Program-made: the position numbers and the translations under genes | DNA from: JABDIY01 sp963803845 | GTDB taxonomy: Bacteria; Actinomycetota; Acidimicrobiia; Acidimicrobiales; SZUA-35 | Assembly: GCA_963803845.1 (NCBI GenBank) | Contig: CAWDNZ010000004.1 | Coordinates: 62,001 to 126,000, forward strand | Direction: 5' to 3' | Length of the DNA: 64,000 nt | Shown: one piece after another, positions 14,435 to 22,976 of the stretch | Layout of the letters: every line of letters begins with the position of its first letter | How positions within the stretch are numbered: the stretch's first letter is position 1 | Notes under the pieces: model-generated | Told to the model about the DNA's origin: nothing | Seen by the model: the letters and a program-made list of their open reading frames with translations, nothing else | Database searches by the model: none

Positions 14435-16663
14435 TCAGGCGAGATCGAAGCGGTCGTTGTCCATGACCTTGGCCCATGCGGCCACAAAGTCGTTCACGAA
14501 CTTCGATTCGGCGCCGGATTCGGCGTACACCTCGGCGACTGCCCGCAGCTCGGCGTTGGAGCCGAAGACGAGGTCCACACGGGAGCCGGTCCACTTGGTG
14601 GCGCCCGTGGCACGATCAGTGCCCGTGAACTCGGTCTCGTCCTCGTCGGTCGGCGCCCACTTGGTGCCCATGTCGAGCAGGTTGACGAAGAAGTCATTCG
14701 TCAGTTGTCCCACCCGATCGGTGAACACGCCATGGGTGCTGTCGCCGGCGTTGCCACCGAGCACACGCATACCTCCCACCAGCGCCGTCATCTCCGGCGT
14801 CGACAGGTTGAGCATGAACGCCTTATCAACGAGCATGTGCTCCGAGGCCAGGAGTGCACCCTTCTGCATGTAGTTGCGGAAGCCGTCGGCCTTGGGCTCG
14901 AGGTAGGAGATCGAGTCGACCTCGGTCATGTCCTGGGTGGCGTCGGTGCGGCCCGGATTGAACGGGACGGCCACGTCGTGGCCCGCAGCCTTTGCTGCCG
15001 CCACAACACCTGCTGCGCCTCCGAGCACGATCAGATCGGCGAGGGACACCTTCTTACCGCCGGTCTGGCTGCCGTTGAAGTCCTGCTGGATGCCCTCGAG
15101 TGTGGAGATCACCTGACGGACACCGGACTGGATGTTGACGTCCCACTCAGCCATCGGCGACAAGCGGATGCGAGCGCCGTTTGCGCCGCCGCGCATGTCG
15201 GTGCAACGGTACGTAGACGCCGAAGCCCATGCGGTGCGTACGAGTTGAGAGGTGGACAGTCCCGAGTCCAGAATCTTGGCCTTCAGTGAGGCGATGTCGG
15301 CGTCGTCGATCAGTTCGTGGTCGACGGCCGGCGTTGGGTCTTGCCAGACGAGCACCTCGGAGGGGACATGGGGGCCGAGGTAGCGGTCACGGGGCCCCAT
15401 GTCACGGTGGAGCAGCTTGAACCACGCTCGGGCGAAGGCATCTGCGAACTGGTCGGGGTTGGCGTGGAACCGCTCCGAGATCTCGCGGTACACCGGATCA
15501 ACCTTCATGGACATGTCCGCCGTGGTCATCATCGGCAGGACTTTCTTCGACGGGTCGTGCGCGGCCGGCACCATGTCCTCTTCGGCACAGTCCACCGGAT
15601 GCCACTGGTTAGCGCCGCCTGGGCCTTTCGCAACCTCCCACTCATACTTGAACAGCAAATCGAAGTAGCCGTTGTCCCACTGGGTGGGGTTGGTGGTCCA
15701 CGGACCCTCGATTCCAGAGGTGATTGTGTCGTCACCGACGCCACTGCCGTAGTCGCTGGTCCAGCCAAAGCCCTGTTCGGCAAAGCCGGCGCCTTCGGGT
15801 TCATCACCCGCGTGCTCATCGCCGGGGGCGGCACCGTGCGCCTTGCCGAACGTATGGCCGCCGGCGGTGAGCGCCACGGTCTCTTCGTCGTTCATCGCCA
15901 TCCGGGCGAAGGTTTCACGAACGTCGCGGCCCGAACCCATGGGGTCGGGGTTGCCGTTGGGACCCTCGGGGTTGACGTAGATGAGACCCATCTGGACCGC
16001 GCCGAGCGGGTTGGCGAGCTCTCGATCGCCGGTATACCGCTGATCATCCAGCCATACCGTCTCGGGGCCCCAGTAGATGTCCTCCTCGGGTGCCCAGATG
16101 TCCGGCCGTCCGAAGCCGAAGCCGAACGTGGTGAATCCCATGGTCTCCAGGGCCCGGTTTCCGGCCAGCACAATAAGGTCAGCCCACGAAATCTTGTTCC
16201 CGTACTTCTGCTTGACCGGCCAGAGCAGCCGGCGGGCCTTGTCGAGGTTGGCGTTGTCGGGCCAGCTGCTGAGCGGGGCGAAGCGCTGGGCGCCGGTGCC
16301 ACCACCGCCACGACCGTCGAGCACACGATAGGTGCCGGCGGCGTGCCAGGACATGCGAATGAAGAACGGACCATAGTGGCCGTAGTCAGCGGGCCACCAG
16401 TCCTGAGAATCGGTCATGATGGCATCGACATCGGCCACGAGCGCTTCGGCGTCGACGCCGGCGAATGCTTCGGAGTAATCGAAATCTGCGCCGAGCGGAT
16501 TTGAGGCAGGATTGTTTTGACGCAGGACCCGAAGGTTCAACTGATTCGGCCACCAGTGTTGGTTGGATGTGCTGCCGACCGCCTGATGGCCGGTGTGCAT
16601 CACCGGGCACTTGGCCGAGTCTGGGTCGTCGCTGGTGACGGTTGTGCCGTGATCATTGCTCAT
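14435..16663 (-). CDS. katG: catalase-peroxidase
   Basis: The 742-residue enzyme decomposes H2O2 and peroxides using heme b. The distal site Arg103-Trp106-His107 is in FIRMSWHAAGTYR, and the proximal His270 in LTAGGHTFGK. Tyr229 and Met255 complete the Trp-Tyr-Met crosslink needed for catalase activity, and numbering closely matches Mycobacterium tuberculosis KatG. Length is typical of the two-domain family. The start ATG is preceded by GAGGAG at good spacing. It lies directly downstream of a Fur-family gene on the same strand, the furA-katG order known from mycobacteria and streptomycetes, so peroxide-sensing control is expected. Confidence 0.97.
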   Translation of the reverse strand: MSNDHGTTVTSDDPDSAKCPVMHTGHQAVGSTSNQHWWPNQLNLRVLRQNNPASNPLGADFDYSEAFAGVDAEALVADVDAIMTDSQDWWPADYGHYGPFFIRMSWHAAGTYRVLDGRGGGGTGAQRFAPLSSWPDNANLDKARRLLWPVKQKYGNKISWADLIVLAGNRALETMGFTTFGFGFGRPDIWAPEEDIYWGPETVWLDDQRYTGDRELANPLGAVQMGLIYVNPEGPNGNPDPMGSGRDVRETFARMAMNDEETVALTAGGHTFGKAHGAAPGDEHAGDEPEGAGFAEQGFGWTSDYGSGVGDDTITSGIEGPWTTNPTQWDNGYFDLLFKYEWEVAKGPGGANQWHPVDCAEEDMVPAAHDPSKKVLPMMTTADMSMKVDPVYREISERFHANPDQFADAFARAWFKLLHRDMGPRDRYLGPHVPSEVLVWQDPTPAVDHELIDDADIASLKAKILDSGLSTSQLVRTAWASASTYRCTDMRGGANGARIRLSPMAEWDVNIQSGVRQVISTLEGIQQDFNGSQTGGKKVSLADLIVLGGAAGVVAAAKAAGHDVAVPFNPGRTDATQDMTEVDSISYLEPKADGFRNYMQKGALLASEHMLVDKAFMLNLSTPEMTALVGGMRVLGGNAGDSTHGVFTDRVGQLTNDFFVNLLDMGTKWAPTDEDETEFTGTDRATGATKWTGSRVDLVFGSNAELRAVAEVYAESGAESKFVNDFVAAWAKVMDNDRFDLA

Positions 16664-16731
16664 GGATTACTCCTCGATGGGTTGCGGGTTTGTTTGGTTG
16701 GTTTGGTTTGATTCAGATGACTCGGGCTGCC

Positions 16732-17163
16732 CTAGCGGCGGCCCATGCAGGAGGGACAGCGGCCCCAGTAGATAACTTCCGCCTCGTCGACCTCGAAGCC
16801 GGCGTCGGTGGCAGCGGTAAGACAGGGTCGATCGCCAACGGCGCAATCGACGTCCACAACGGTGCCGCATTCGCGGCAGATGAGGTGGTGGTGGTTGTCG
16901 CCAACGCGATCCTCGAATCGAGCTGCGGAACCAGCCGGTTGGATCCGGCGGATCAGACCATTGTCGGCGAGAACGCCGAGTGCGTCATAGACCGCCTGAC
17001 GTGAGATCGTTCCGATCTCGGCCCGGACAACTTCGGCCACATCCTCGGCAGTCCCATGGGGAGAGTTGACCACCGCACCCAACACCGCCAGACGTTGCGC
17101 TGTGACCTGCAGCCCGTGGCTCCGGAGCAGATCCGCTGGTGCCGTTGAGGCGGGTGTGGTCAT
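16732..17163 (-). CDS. furA: Fur-family regulator, FurA/PerR-like
   Basis: The 143-residue protein has a winged helix (10-80, with RQAVYDALGVLADNGLI as recognition region) and a dimerisation domain with HHHLICRECG and two CxxC pairs (Cys96/Cys99 and Cys136/Cys139) forming the structural zinc site. ATG 17163 is preferred, with AAGGA eight bases upstream; a TTG at 17199 would add 12 residues without a ribosome binding site. It precedes katG by 68 bases. In relatives FurA represses furA-katG and is inactivated by peroxide; that function is inferred from synteny. Confidence 0.9.
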   Translation of the reverse strand: MTTPASTAPADLLRSHGLQVTAQRLAVLGAVVNSPHGTAEDVAEVVRAEIGTISRQAVYDALGVLADNGLIRRIQPAGSAARFEDRVGDNHHHLICRECGTVVDVDCAVGDRPCLTAATDAGFEVDEAEVIYWGRCPSCMGRR

Positions 17164-17214
17164 CTCTGCGATCCTTGCGCGAACTCTGGACTCTGTCAAG
17201 TTCTATGTTCGGTC

Positions 17215-17227
17215 AATTCATCGAATT
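17215..17227. promoter_or_regulatory. candidate FurA operator dyad
   Basis: AATTCATCGAATT is an inverted repeat with five-base arms in an AT-rich island about 50 bases upstream of furA. Such AT-rich dyads are where FurA autoregulation sites lie in mycobacteria. The arms are short, so the call is tentative. Confidence 0.4.
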
Positions 17228-17297
17228 TACGCCCCCCTCCCGGTGCCCCCAGCCGGCGAGCACAGCCCGAGCCAATTGGCGGCAGGCAGCGGCCGAC

Positions 17298-17984
17298 CTA
17301 GAGCGGGTCTCCGGGCCGGACCAAGCCAGCCTGATAGGCGAGCACAACAAGTTGAGCGCGATCTCGCACATGCAACTTCATCATGGCTCGATTCAAGTGC
17401 GTCTTCACGGTGAGTGGTGACAGAAACGCCCGGGCCGCAATGTCATCGTTGGACAGGCCGTGGGCAGCGAACGCCATCATCTCCCGTTCCCGCTCGGTCA
17501 GTCCATCCAGAGTGCTGGCGTCTAGTCCCACTGCGCTGGTGTCGGAGAATCGCTCTAGCAGAGCCCGAGTGGCCTTGGGCGAGAGCATGGCGTCACCTGC
17601 AGCAACGGAGCGAATGGCGTCAAGTAACTCCGCCGGTTCCACGCCTTTGCCGAGAAAGCCGCTTGCACCCGCCTGAACCGCTTGGATGACGTAGTCGTCG
17701 AGCTCGAAGGTGGTCAGCACGATCACCTTCACCCCAACCAGATCATCGTCAGCGCAGATCGCCCGAGTCGCGGCCAAGCCATCGACTCCCGGCATCCGGA
17801 TGTCCATCAGCACGACGTCGGCACGCTCGGACTTCAGCACGTCGATCGCTGATTGACCATCGTCGGCCTCGCCCACTACGGCCAAGTCCGGTGCGCTGTC
17901 AATGAGGGCACGAAAGCCCGCCCGGATCAACGCTTGATCGTCGGCGATGACAACGCGAATAGGTTCTCTGGTCAAGTCATTCAT
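17298..17984 (-). CDS. NarL/FixJ-type response regulator
   Basis: The 228-residue protein has a receiver domain (10-125) with acidic pocket Asp15-Asp16, phosphoacceptor Asp61 in VVLMDIRMPG and a switch region VIVLTTFELDDYV. The LuxR-type helix-turn-helix covers about 160-225 (LTEREREMMAFAAHGLSNDDIA, then LSPLTVKTHLNRAMMKL). It is the last gene of a four-gene unit, overlapping the histidine kinase stop by four bases (ATGA). The two-component pair most likely controls the adjacent ABC transporter genes. Confidence 0.95.
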   Translation of the reverse strand: MNDLTREPIRVVIADDQALIRAGFRALIDSAPDLAVVGEADDGQSAIDVLKSERADVVLMDIRMPGVDGLAATRAICADDDLVGVKVIVLTTFELDDYVIQAVQAGASGFLGKGVEPAELLDAIRSVAAGDAMLSPKATRALLERFSDTSAVGLDASTLDGLTEREREMMAFAAHGLSNDDIAARAFLSPLTVKTHLNRAMMKLHVRDRAQLVVLAYQAGLVRPGDPL

Positions 17985-19192
17985 GGGTCGGTCTTGGCGG
18001 GGATGGTTGCGACGAGGTTGAAGCGTGTCTTATCGGGCGAGGTTCCGGTAACGAGTGTGCCGCCAACAGCTTCGACCCGTTCGCACATGCCCACGAGTCC
18101 GTACCCGTTTCCCGCCGGCGCAACGTGATCGATCGAGTTCGACACCGCAACCTCCACACCCAGTTCGTCGTAGCGAAGCGCAACATCGACCACTCCCCTC
18201 CCGTACTTGTGGGCATTGGTCAGCGCCTCTTGCACAACTCGGTAGGCCGCAAGCTGTGCCGACCCCGAGAACTGTCGCCGGGCGCCGGAGGTCTCGCGTT
18301 GGACCTCAAGCCCGCTTGCCGCAAATGACGAGATCAGATCCTCGATCGCAGCGAGATCAGGAGTTGGAGCGATCGGGTCATCGACATCGTCGGCAGACCG
18401 GAGCACCCCCAAGAGTTCGCCGAGCTGATCCACCACAGTCGACGCTGCGCCGCGCACCAAACCGAGTGCTTGCCTGGCGGCTTCCGGATCGGAATCGACC
18501 AAATGACCCGCCACACCGGCCTGCACACTGATGACGGCGATGTGGTGCGCCACGAGGTCGTGAACATCCCGGGCGATGCGGAGGCGCTCTTCGATCACGC
18601 GACGCTCCGACTCGATCTCACGAGATGCTTCAGCCTGGCGTGCTCGTTCCTCTGCGGCCGACAGGTTCTGACGGCTGGCACGAACACCGATTCCGGCTGC
18701 AACGGCGAACGCTGGCCAGGCAATAGACGCCAAACCGGCACCGTCGAGTTTGCCTTGCTGAAGCAGGGCGATGACCAGGCCGGAGAAGGTTACGATTGTT
18801 GCGGCGCCAGCGACAAGAGCCGTTCGTCGCTCGCATTGGAGTCCGACCGTGAACAGCACGGCGAGCGCCACGGGAAGCAACATGGTGGGTCGATCGATCA
18901 TGGCGACCACAACGACCGATGTTGCAACCGCGGCGATAAGTGTCTGGACCGGGAAACTACGACGGGTCAGCAGGAACACCACGCCTACTACCAGGGCGAA
19001 CCAATCGGCGGCTTCGAATCCACCGGTCACGGCGAAGGGCTGGCGAAGGAATCCGACGACGGTGACGCTGATCAGCAAGGCGTCGATCACCCACGCCGGG
19101 ATGTGCCACGGCAATAGCCGCACCCCATCGGGATGCGGCTCTGCACTCATATGGCTGACCGTAGTCGTGTAGCTGGGTTGATCATGCGTCAC
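17981..19192 (-). CDS. sensor histidine kinase, HisKA_3 type
   Basis: The 403-residue kinase has four to five hydrophobic segments (about 34-50, 65-78, 84-100, 106-118, 128-145, 152-170) with almost no extracytoplasmic loop, as in intramembrane sensors. A coiled coil (175-205) leads to the phosphoacceptor His211 in RIARDVHDLVAHHI. The ATPase domain follows, with ALTNAHKYG as the N box and VAPAGNGYGLVGM as the G box. GTG 19192 overlaps the permease end by 11 bases; ATG at residue 15 is an alternative. The layout resembles ABC-linked DesK/LiaS-like systems that sense envelope stress or antibiotics. Confidence 0.93.
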   Translation of the reverse strand: MTHDQPSYTTTVSHMSAEPHPDGVRLLPWHIPAWVIDALLISVTVVGFLRQPFAVTGGFEAADWFALVVGVVFLLTRRSFPVQTLIAAVATSVVVVAMIDRPTMLLPVALAVLFTVGLQCERRTALVAGAATIVTFSGLVIALLQQGKLDGAGLASIAWPAFAVAAGIGVRASRQNLSAAEERARQAEASREIESERRVIEERLRIARDVHDLVAHHIAVISVQAGVAGHLVDSDPEAARQALGLVRGAASTVVDQLGELLGVLRSADDVDDPIAPTPDLAAIEDLISSFAASGLEVQRETSGARRQFSGSAQLAAYRVVQEALTNAHKYGRGVVDVALRYDELGVEVAVSNSIDHVAPAGNGYGLVGMCERVEAVGGTLVTGTSPDKTRFNLVATIPAKTDP

Positions 19193-20117
19193 GACGCATC
19201 AATGCGAGTCCGGCGGAGCCCACGATGGCGATCACCCAGCCAAGCAGGACGGCAACGCCCCACCCGGCTGACAAGAGCTCACTCGTGGACTCGATACCTT
19301 GAACGGCACTACCCGCATTGCTTGGCAGGATCTCGCCGAGTGGGTCGCTGATTGATGCGGGCAGCAGGCGGACCATGAGCGGAGCGATCATGAGCATCGA
19401 TACGACTGCGCCAGATCCAGCGGCGGTGCTGCGCAGGAGGAACCCGAGACCGACGCCGATGATGCCGATACACGCCATGTAAAAGGCGGTGCCCACCAGC
19501 GCTTGCAACACGCCGTCGCTCCCGAGGGTCAACGCAGTGAAACCGGCTGGGAGCAGCGCCTGGCCGGCCAGGAATGCGAGCACGGCGGCGACCAAGGCAG
19601 TGCCAAACACGATCGAACCGAAGACACCGACCTTTGCCAGCAGAATTCGAAGCCGATCCGGCGCTGATCCGAACCAGGTGCGAATCAGGCCGGTCTGGTA
19701 TTCGCCGGCCACGAGGGAGACACCCAAGATTGCAACGATGATCTGGCTGAGATTGAACCCGCCAAGGCTCAGCGATAGGCCGTTTGCAGCGAGGTCGCCG
19801 GGGCCATTGCCGCTCCCGGCAAGAGATGAGAAGAGAGCGCCGAATCCAATCGCAGCCGCCATAGCGCTACCGATGGCAATGATGTTCGATCGAACACTGC
19901 GAAACTTGAGCCACTCCGATCGTGCGACACGAGGAAGGGTGACGCCGATGGTGTTCGCGGCTGGCGCCAGGGTGGTCGGGGACCCATGCGTTGGGGCCGC
20001 CTCCGTGGCAGATTGGTGATCGGTCAGGGTCGGGCGGGACAGAGTGGTGGTCATTGGATTTGTTTCCTTGGATATGGACTGGTTGGTTTGGTCAAGAGTT
20101 GGTGTGTGCGAGCTCAT
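19182..20117 (-). CDS. ABC-2 type transporter permease linked to two-component system
   Basis: The 311-residue protein has a polar, Thr-rich N-terminus of about 65 residues, then LPRVARSEWLKFRSVRSNII, the amphipathic entry typical of ABC-2 permeases, and six hydrophobic segments. The long polar N-terminal extension is unusual for the family. An internal start (Met22) would shorten it. The first gene of the unit, encoding the ATPase, ends in TGATG with its start codon, so production is coupled. Substrate unknown. Confidence 0.9.
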   Translation of the reverse strand: MSSHTPTLDQTNQSISKETNPMTTTLSRPTLTDHQSATEAAPTHGSPTTLAPAANTIGVTLPRVARSEWLKFRSVRSNIIAIGSAMAAAIGFGALFSSLAGSGNGPGDLAANGLSLSLGGFNLSQIIVAILGVSLVAGEYQTGLIRTWFGSAPDRLRILLAKVGVFGSIVFGTALVAAVLAFLAGQALLPAGFTALTLGSDGVLQALVGTAFYMACIGIIGVGLGFLLRSTAAGSGAVVSMLMIAPLMVRLLPASISDPLGEILPSNAGSAVQGIESTSELLSAGWGVAVLLGWVIAIVGSAGLALMRRDA

Positions 20118-21040
20118 CAGGCCGCCGCCCGACTGATGGAGCGAGCGCTGTACTCGACAGCATCGGACGTCAAGTCCATGAATGTCTGTTCGAGCGTGTT
20201 GTGACGGTTGACGAGCTCGGAGACGACCACCCCGTGCTCGGCGATGATCTGACCGATAGCGAAACTGTCGAGGCCGACGATTGACAAGCCGTCGACGCCT
20301 TCGTCGCGGACGGCCACATCGTCTCTTGCGAGCAAGGTTCTCAGTCGGGACGCCTCGGCGGTTCTTACGAACACGTTCGAGTCGCCACCGAGGCGTTCGA
20401 GCTCCTGTGGCGTGACATCGACGATCAGCCGCCCTTGGCCGATGATCACGAAGTGTTCTGCGGTCAGAGCCATTTCACTCATCAGGTGGGATGACACCAG
20501 GACCGTGCGGCCCTCGCTGGCGAGATCCTTGAGCAGGTGACGAATCCAGACGATCCCCTCGGGATCCAGGCCGTTCACCGGTTCGTCGAGCATGATGGTC
20601 GATGGGTCACCGAGCAGTGCTGATGCAATACCCAGTCGTTGGCTCATGCCCAGCGAGAAGCCACCGGCGGCACGGTCCGCAACGTCACTCAAGCCCACGA
20701 TGTCCAACACCTCCTCTACTCGTTCCGTGCTGATGCCGCTTACGGCGGCAAGCGCTCGGAGATGGTTGCGTCCGGAGCGTTTGGGGTGCACTGCCTTGGC
20801 CTCGAGCAGCGCGCCGAGTTCGGTGATCGGCGCGGGCTGGTCTCGGAGGCGACGCCCGTTGACAGTGGCGGTGCCGCTCGTCGGGCTGTCGAGCCCGAGG
20901 ATCATGCGCATTGTGGTCGACTTGCCGGCGCCGTTCGGGCCAAGGAAGCCGGTCACGATGCCGGGCTCGACGGTGAAGCTGAGATTGTCAACTGCGGTAG
21001 TGGCGCCGTAGCGCTTGGTGAGGTTTGTTACTTCGATCAT
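20117..21040 (-). CDS. ABC transporter ATP-binding protein linked to two-component system
   Basis: The 307-residue ATPase carries Walker A GPNGAGKST, signature FSLGMSQRLGIA, Walker B IMLDEPVNGLDPEG and SSHLMSEM. It belongs to the same DrrA-like type as the ATPase at 10206 but is clearly a separate paralogue. It heads the operon ATPase-permease-kinase-regulator, all overlapping or touching. Promoter elements are expected in the divergent region to the rhodanese gene. Confidence 0.95.
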   Translation of the reverse strand: MIEVTNLTKRYGATTAVDNLSFTVEPGIVTGFLGPNGAGKSTTMRMILGLDSPTSGTATVNGRRLRDQPAPITELGALLEAKAVHPKRSGRNHLRALAAVSGISTERVEEVLDIVGLSDVADRAAGGFSLGMSQRLGIASALLGDPSTIMLDEPVNGLDPEGIVWIRHLLKDLASEGRTVLVSSHLMSEMALTAEHFVIIGQGRLIVDVTPQELERLGGDSNVFVRTAEASRLRTLLARDDVAVRDEGVDGLSIVGLDSFAIGQIIAEHGVVVSELVNRHNTLEQTFMDLTSDAVEYSARSISRAAA

Positions 21041-21164
21041 GTCTCAATCATGCGCCGAAGCGGGGTGCCGGCGAATCGTCTGAGCGCAGGCTTGCCGCAT
21101 ACTGCGAACGGAGTAGTGCTCGGAGGGGCACCTGGGGTCACACGAACGCCAGACGATCATCCGG

Positions 21165-21193
21165 TTGACACATTCTACGCCCAAGAATATAAT
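21165..21193 (+). promoter_or_regulatory. consensus sigma-A promoter
   Basis: TTGACA (21165-21170) and TATAAT (21188-21193) are both perfect consensus boxes with a 17-base spacer, which is rare in this GC-rich window. The predicted start near 21200 gives a leader of about 120 bases before the rhodanese ATG at 21324. Expression of the rhodanese-methyltransferase unit should be strong unless restrained by an unseen repressor. Confidence 0.85.
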
Positions 21194-21323
21194 GTCCGTA
21201 CATTTGACGGCTCACCACTTCGCCTCTTTACACCAACGCACGGGAACGTGGAGTTGAAACGGCACAGCGGCGCTGCACCGCAGACCCAAGAACAACCCTT
21301 AATTACGGAGGCAACCTCAGGAC

Positions 21324-21671
21324 ATGGCTTACACGGACAAGTTCCAACAACTCGCAGACACAGCTCGATCAAAGGTGGACGAGGTTCAACCCCAAGACGT
21401 AGACAGACTCATCGCCGACGGGGCAATCGCGCTCGACATCCGCGACAAAGAAGAACACGACGCCGACCACATCGCTGACTCACTCAATATCAGCCGCGGC
21501 AAACTCGAAATGCTTGTCGAAAACCAGATTCCCGACCTCGAAACAACCATCCTCTGCTATTGCAATGCCTACAACCGCGGCGCCCTCTCAGCCGCCACTC
21601 TCCAGAACATGGGCTACCGCAACGCCACCTTCATAGCGGGTGGCCTCAACGCCTATCGCAAGCTCAGATAG
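21324..21671 (+). CDS. rhodanese-like sulfurtransferase domain protein
   Basis: The 115-residue protein is a single rhodanese domain. ALDIRDKEEHDADHIADSLN is the CH2A-type substrate-entry region, and the active loop is CYCNAYNRGA with probable catalytic Cys80 and Arg85 (C-x4-R). A second cysteine (Cys78) is adjacent. It likely carries persulfide sulfur. ACGGAGG lies 11 bases upstream of the ATG. The gene is driven by a consensus promoter and its stop overlaps the methyltransferase start. Confidence 0.9.
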   Translation: MAYTDKFQQLADTARSKVDEVQPQDVDRLIADGAIALDIRDKEEHDADHIADSLNISRGKLEMLVENQIPDLETTILCYCNAYNRGALSAATLQNMGYRNATFIAGGLNAYRKLR

Positions 21672-22273
21672 TGACCAAGGAAGAGCAGCTGCGATGGGAT
21701 GAGCGATACAGCACGGGCAGCTACCAGCCGCGACCCGCCGCCAGTTCGTTTCTCGAATCGTGGATCCCGCGGTTGCCGGTAGGTCGCTCGCTTGACATCG
21801 CATGTGGAGCGGGGCGCAATGCGCTCAGGCTCGCCGAGGCCGGCCACCAAGTCGAAGCGGTCGACATTTCCTCCTCGGGCATTGACATGGCCCGAGCCGA
21901 GGCCGCCACAAGGGGACTCGACGTTGGCTGGGTCGTGGCCGACCTCGACACCTATCAGCTCGAAACAGCGGCATACGATCTAATCACCGTGATCCGCTAC
22001 GCCAACCCGGTCCTCTGGCCACGCCTTGCCGAATCGCTCGCCCCGAACGGATGGCTCCTCGTCGAGCATCACATGCAAACCAAACTCGACGTCCTGGGCC
22101 CCAAGATTCCCGGCTTCCGGCTCCAACCCCAAGAACTCCTCAAGGCATTCTCCCCGTTACGGATCATCTACTACGAGGAATCCATCGAGCCGGCCGACCA
22201 CCCGACCGACACAGACCAGGGCCTCTACGCTGTCGTGCGGCTGGTGGCCTGCAACGGCGACCCCGGTTTCTAA
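21671..22273 (+). CDS. class I SAM-dependent methyltransferase (TehB-like)
   Basis: A 200-residue protein from GTG 21671, sharing a base with the rhodanese stop. SLDIACGAGRNALRLAEAGHQVEAVDISSSGI is motif I to acidic loop of the Rossmann methyltransferase fold (split here only for description: glycine-rich DIACGAGRNA, then AVDIS). WVVADLDTY is motif II-like. The first 25 residues (LRWDERYSTGSY) resemble TehB or thiol/thiopurine methyltransferases. Partnering with a rhodanese suggests methylation of a sulfur or chalcogen compound, which is inference. Confidence 0.85.
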   Translation: MTKEEQLRWDERYSTGSYQPRPAASSFLESWIPRLPVGRSLDIACGAGRNALRLAEAGHQVEAVDISSSGIDMARAEAATRGLDVGWVVADLDTYQLETAAYDLITVIRYANPVLWPRLAESLAPNGWLLVEHHMQTKLDVLGPKIPGFRLQPQELLKAFSPLRIIYYEESIEPADHPTDTDQGLYAVVRLVACNGDPGF

Positions 22274-22275
22274 CT

Positions 22276-22731
22276 TCAGCCCGCCGCAACAGGATTGCCC
22301 AGGATGCGATCAGGAGCAACAAGTACAGCGACTCGGGCATCGTCGGCCATTGCCCTGTCGTACTCGTCAAAATCGTGGTGGGAGCCACCGGCAGCTTGGA
22401 ATATTTCGCGAAGTAGGAGACGGAGGGCTTCGGTGTCGATCCCGTCGGGCAGTTCGTTGGGCCCAATCAGGTCAGCGCTGCCGGTTACCGCCACCCAATT
22501 CCAGCCACGGCGAATCGTAACCGTGACATGAGACCCTCGACGGACGTGGCCCAGTCGGGCGGCGTTGCCCCTCGAGACCAATGCGACGCAGGGGGTGCCA
22601 TCGATGGGATGGTCGATGACGGCACAGTTGGTCACGCTCGACAGCACTCGCCCGTCGGCTTGGGTAGTGCTCACGGTGGCCAGGCCCGTCTCCTCAGCAA
22701 GGAAGCTTCTCACCCGATCGATGTCGTTCAT
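22276..22731 (-). CDS. pyridoxamine 5'-phosphate oxidase-like (FMN/F420 split-barrel) protein
   Basis: The 151-residue protein has the split-barrel pattern of PPOX-class oxidoreductases: a helix, then GLATVSTTQADGRVLSSVTN, then CVALVSRGNAARLGHVRRGSHVTVTIRRG and WNWVAVTGSADLIGP. In actinobacteria such proteins bind F420 or FMN. AAGGA precedes the ATG by six bases. A truncated relative with matching upstream sequence lies at 28651-28768. The gene converges with the methyltransferase gene. Confidence 0.85.
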   Translation of the reverse strand: MNDIDRVRSFLAEETGLATVSTTQADGRVLSSVTNCAVIDHPIDGTPCVALVSRGNAARLGHVRRGSHVTVTIRRGWNWVAVTGSADLIGPNELPDGIDTEALRLLLREIFQAAGGSHHDFDEYDRAMADDARVAVLVAPDRILGNPVAAG

Positions 22732-22850
22732 GTGTGTCCTTTCGGTAGCTATACAACAAGAGCTTGGCCGAATTCGTTTTGGTCAGGCCCGTAGGTAGGT
22801 CGGCACCGCCCTTCCTTGCGCACCACGCCCCCAACCGCGAGGCTCACTGC

Positions 22851-22976
22851 ATGGAACTGTACGCTGTGCCCATCACGATGCCCGACGACGCCAACGTGAT
22901 CGCCGGTCAAGCCCACTTGATCAAAACCAGCGTCGACCTGCACGAGGCCCTCGCCGCCTTCCCTCGGTTCGAATGA
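22851..22976 (+). pseudogene. N-terminal stub of an adenosine-specific kinase (PF04008-type)
   Basis: A 41-residue frame begins MELYAVPITMPDDANVIAGQ and continues AHLIKTSVDLHEALAAF before ending at TGA 22976. This closely resembles the first 40 residues of the small adenosine-specific kinase family (about 165 residues), where the sequence normally goes on into an FGLAFCEASGP-like motif. Here that part is missing. The ATG of the SulP gene overlaps the stop (ATGA), so if expressed the stub would couple translation to the transporter. Homology is from memory of the family. Confidence 0.6.

Noticed and set aside
15317..16504. 395-codon plus-strand frame over katG
   Set aside because: Antisense shadow of the intact catalase-peroxidase gene; no independent features.
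12431..21200. Shared AATGTCCGTA at 12440-12460 (reverse) and 21190-21200 as an operator pair
   Set aside because: Only ten bases match, contexts differ and one copy is part of a promoter -10; coincidence is likely.
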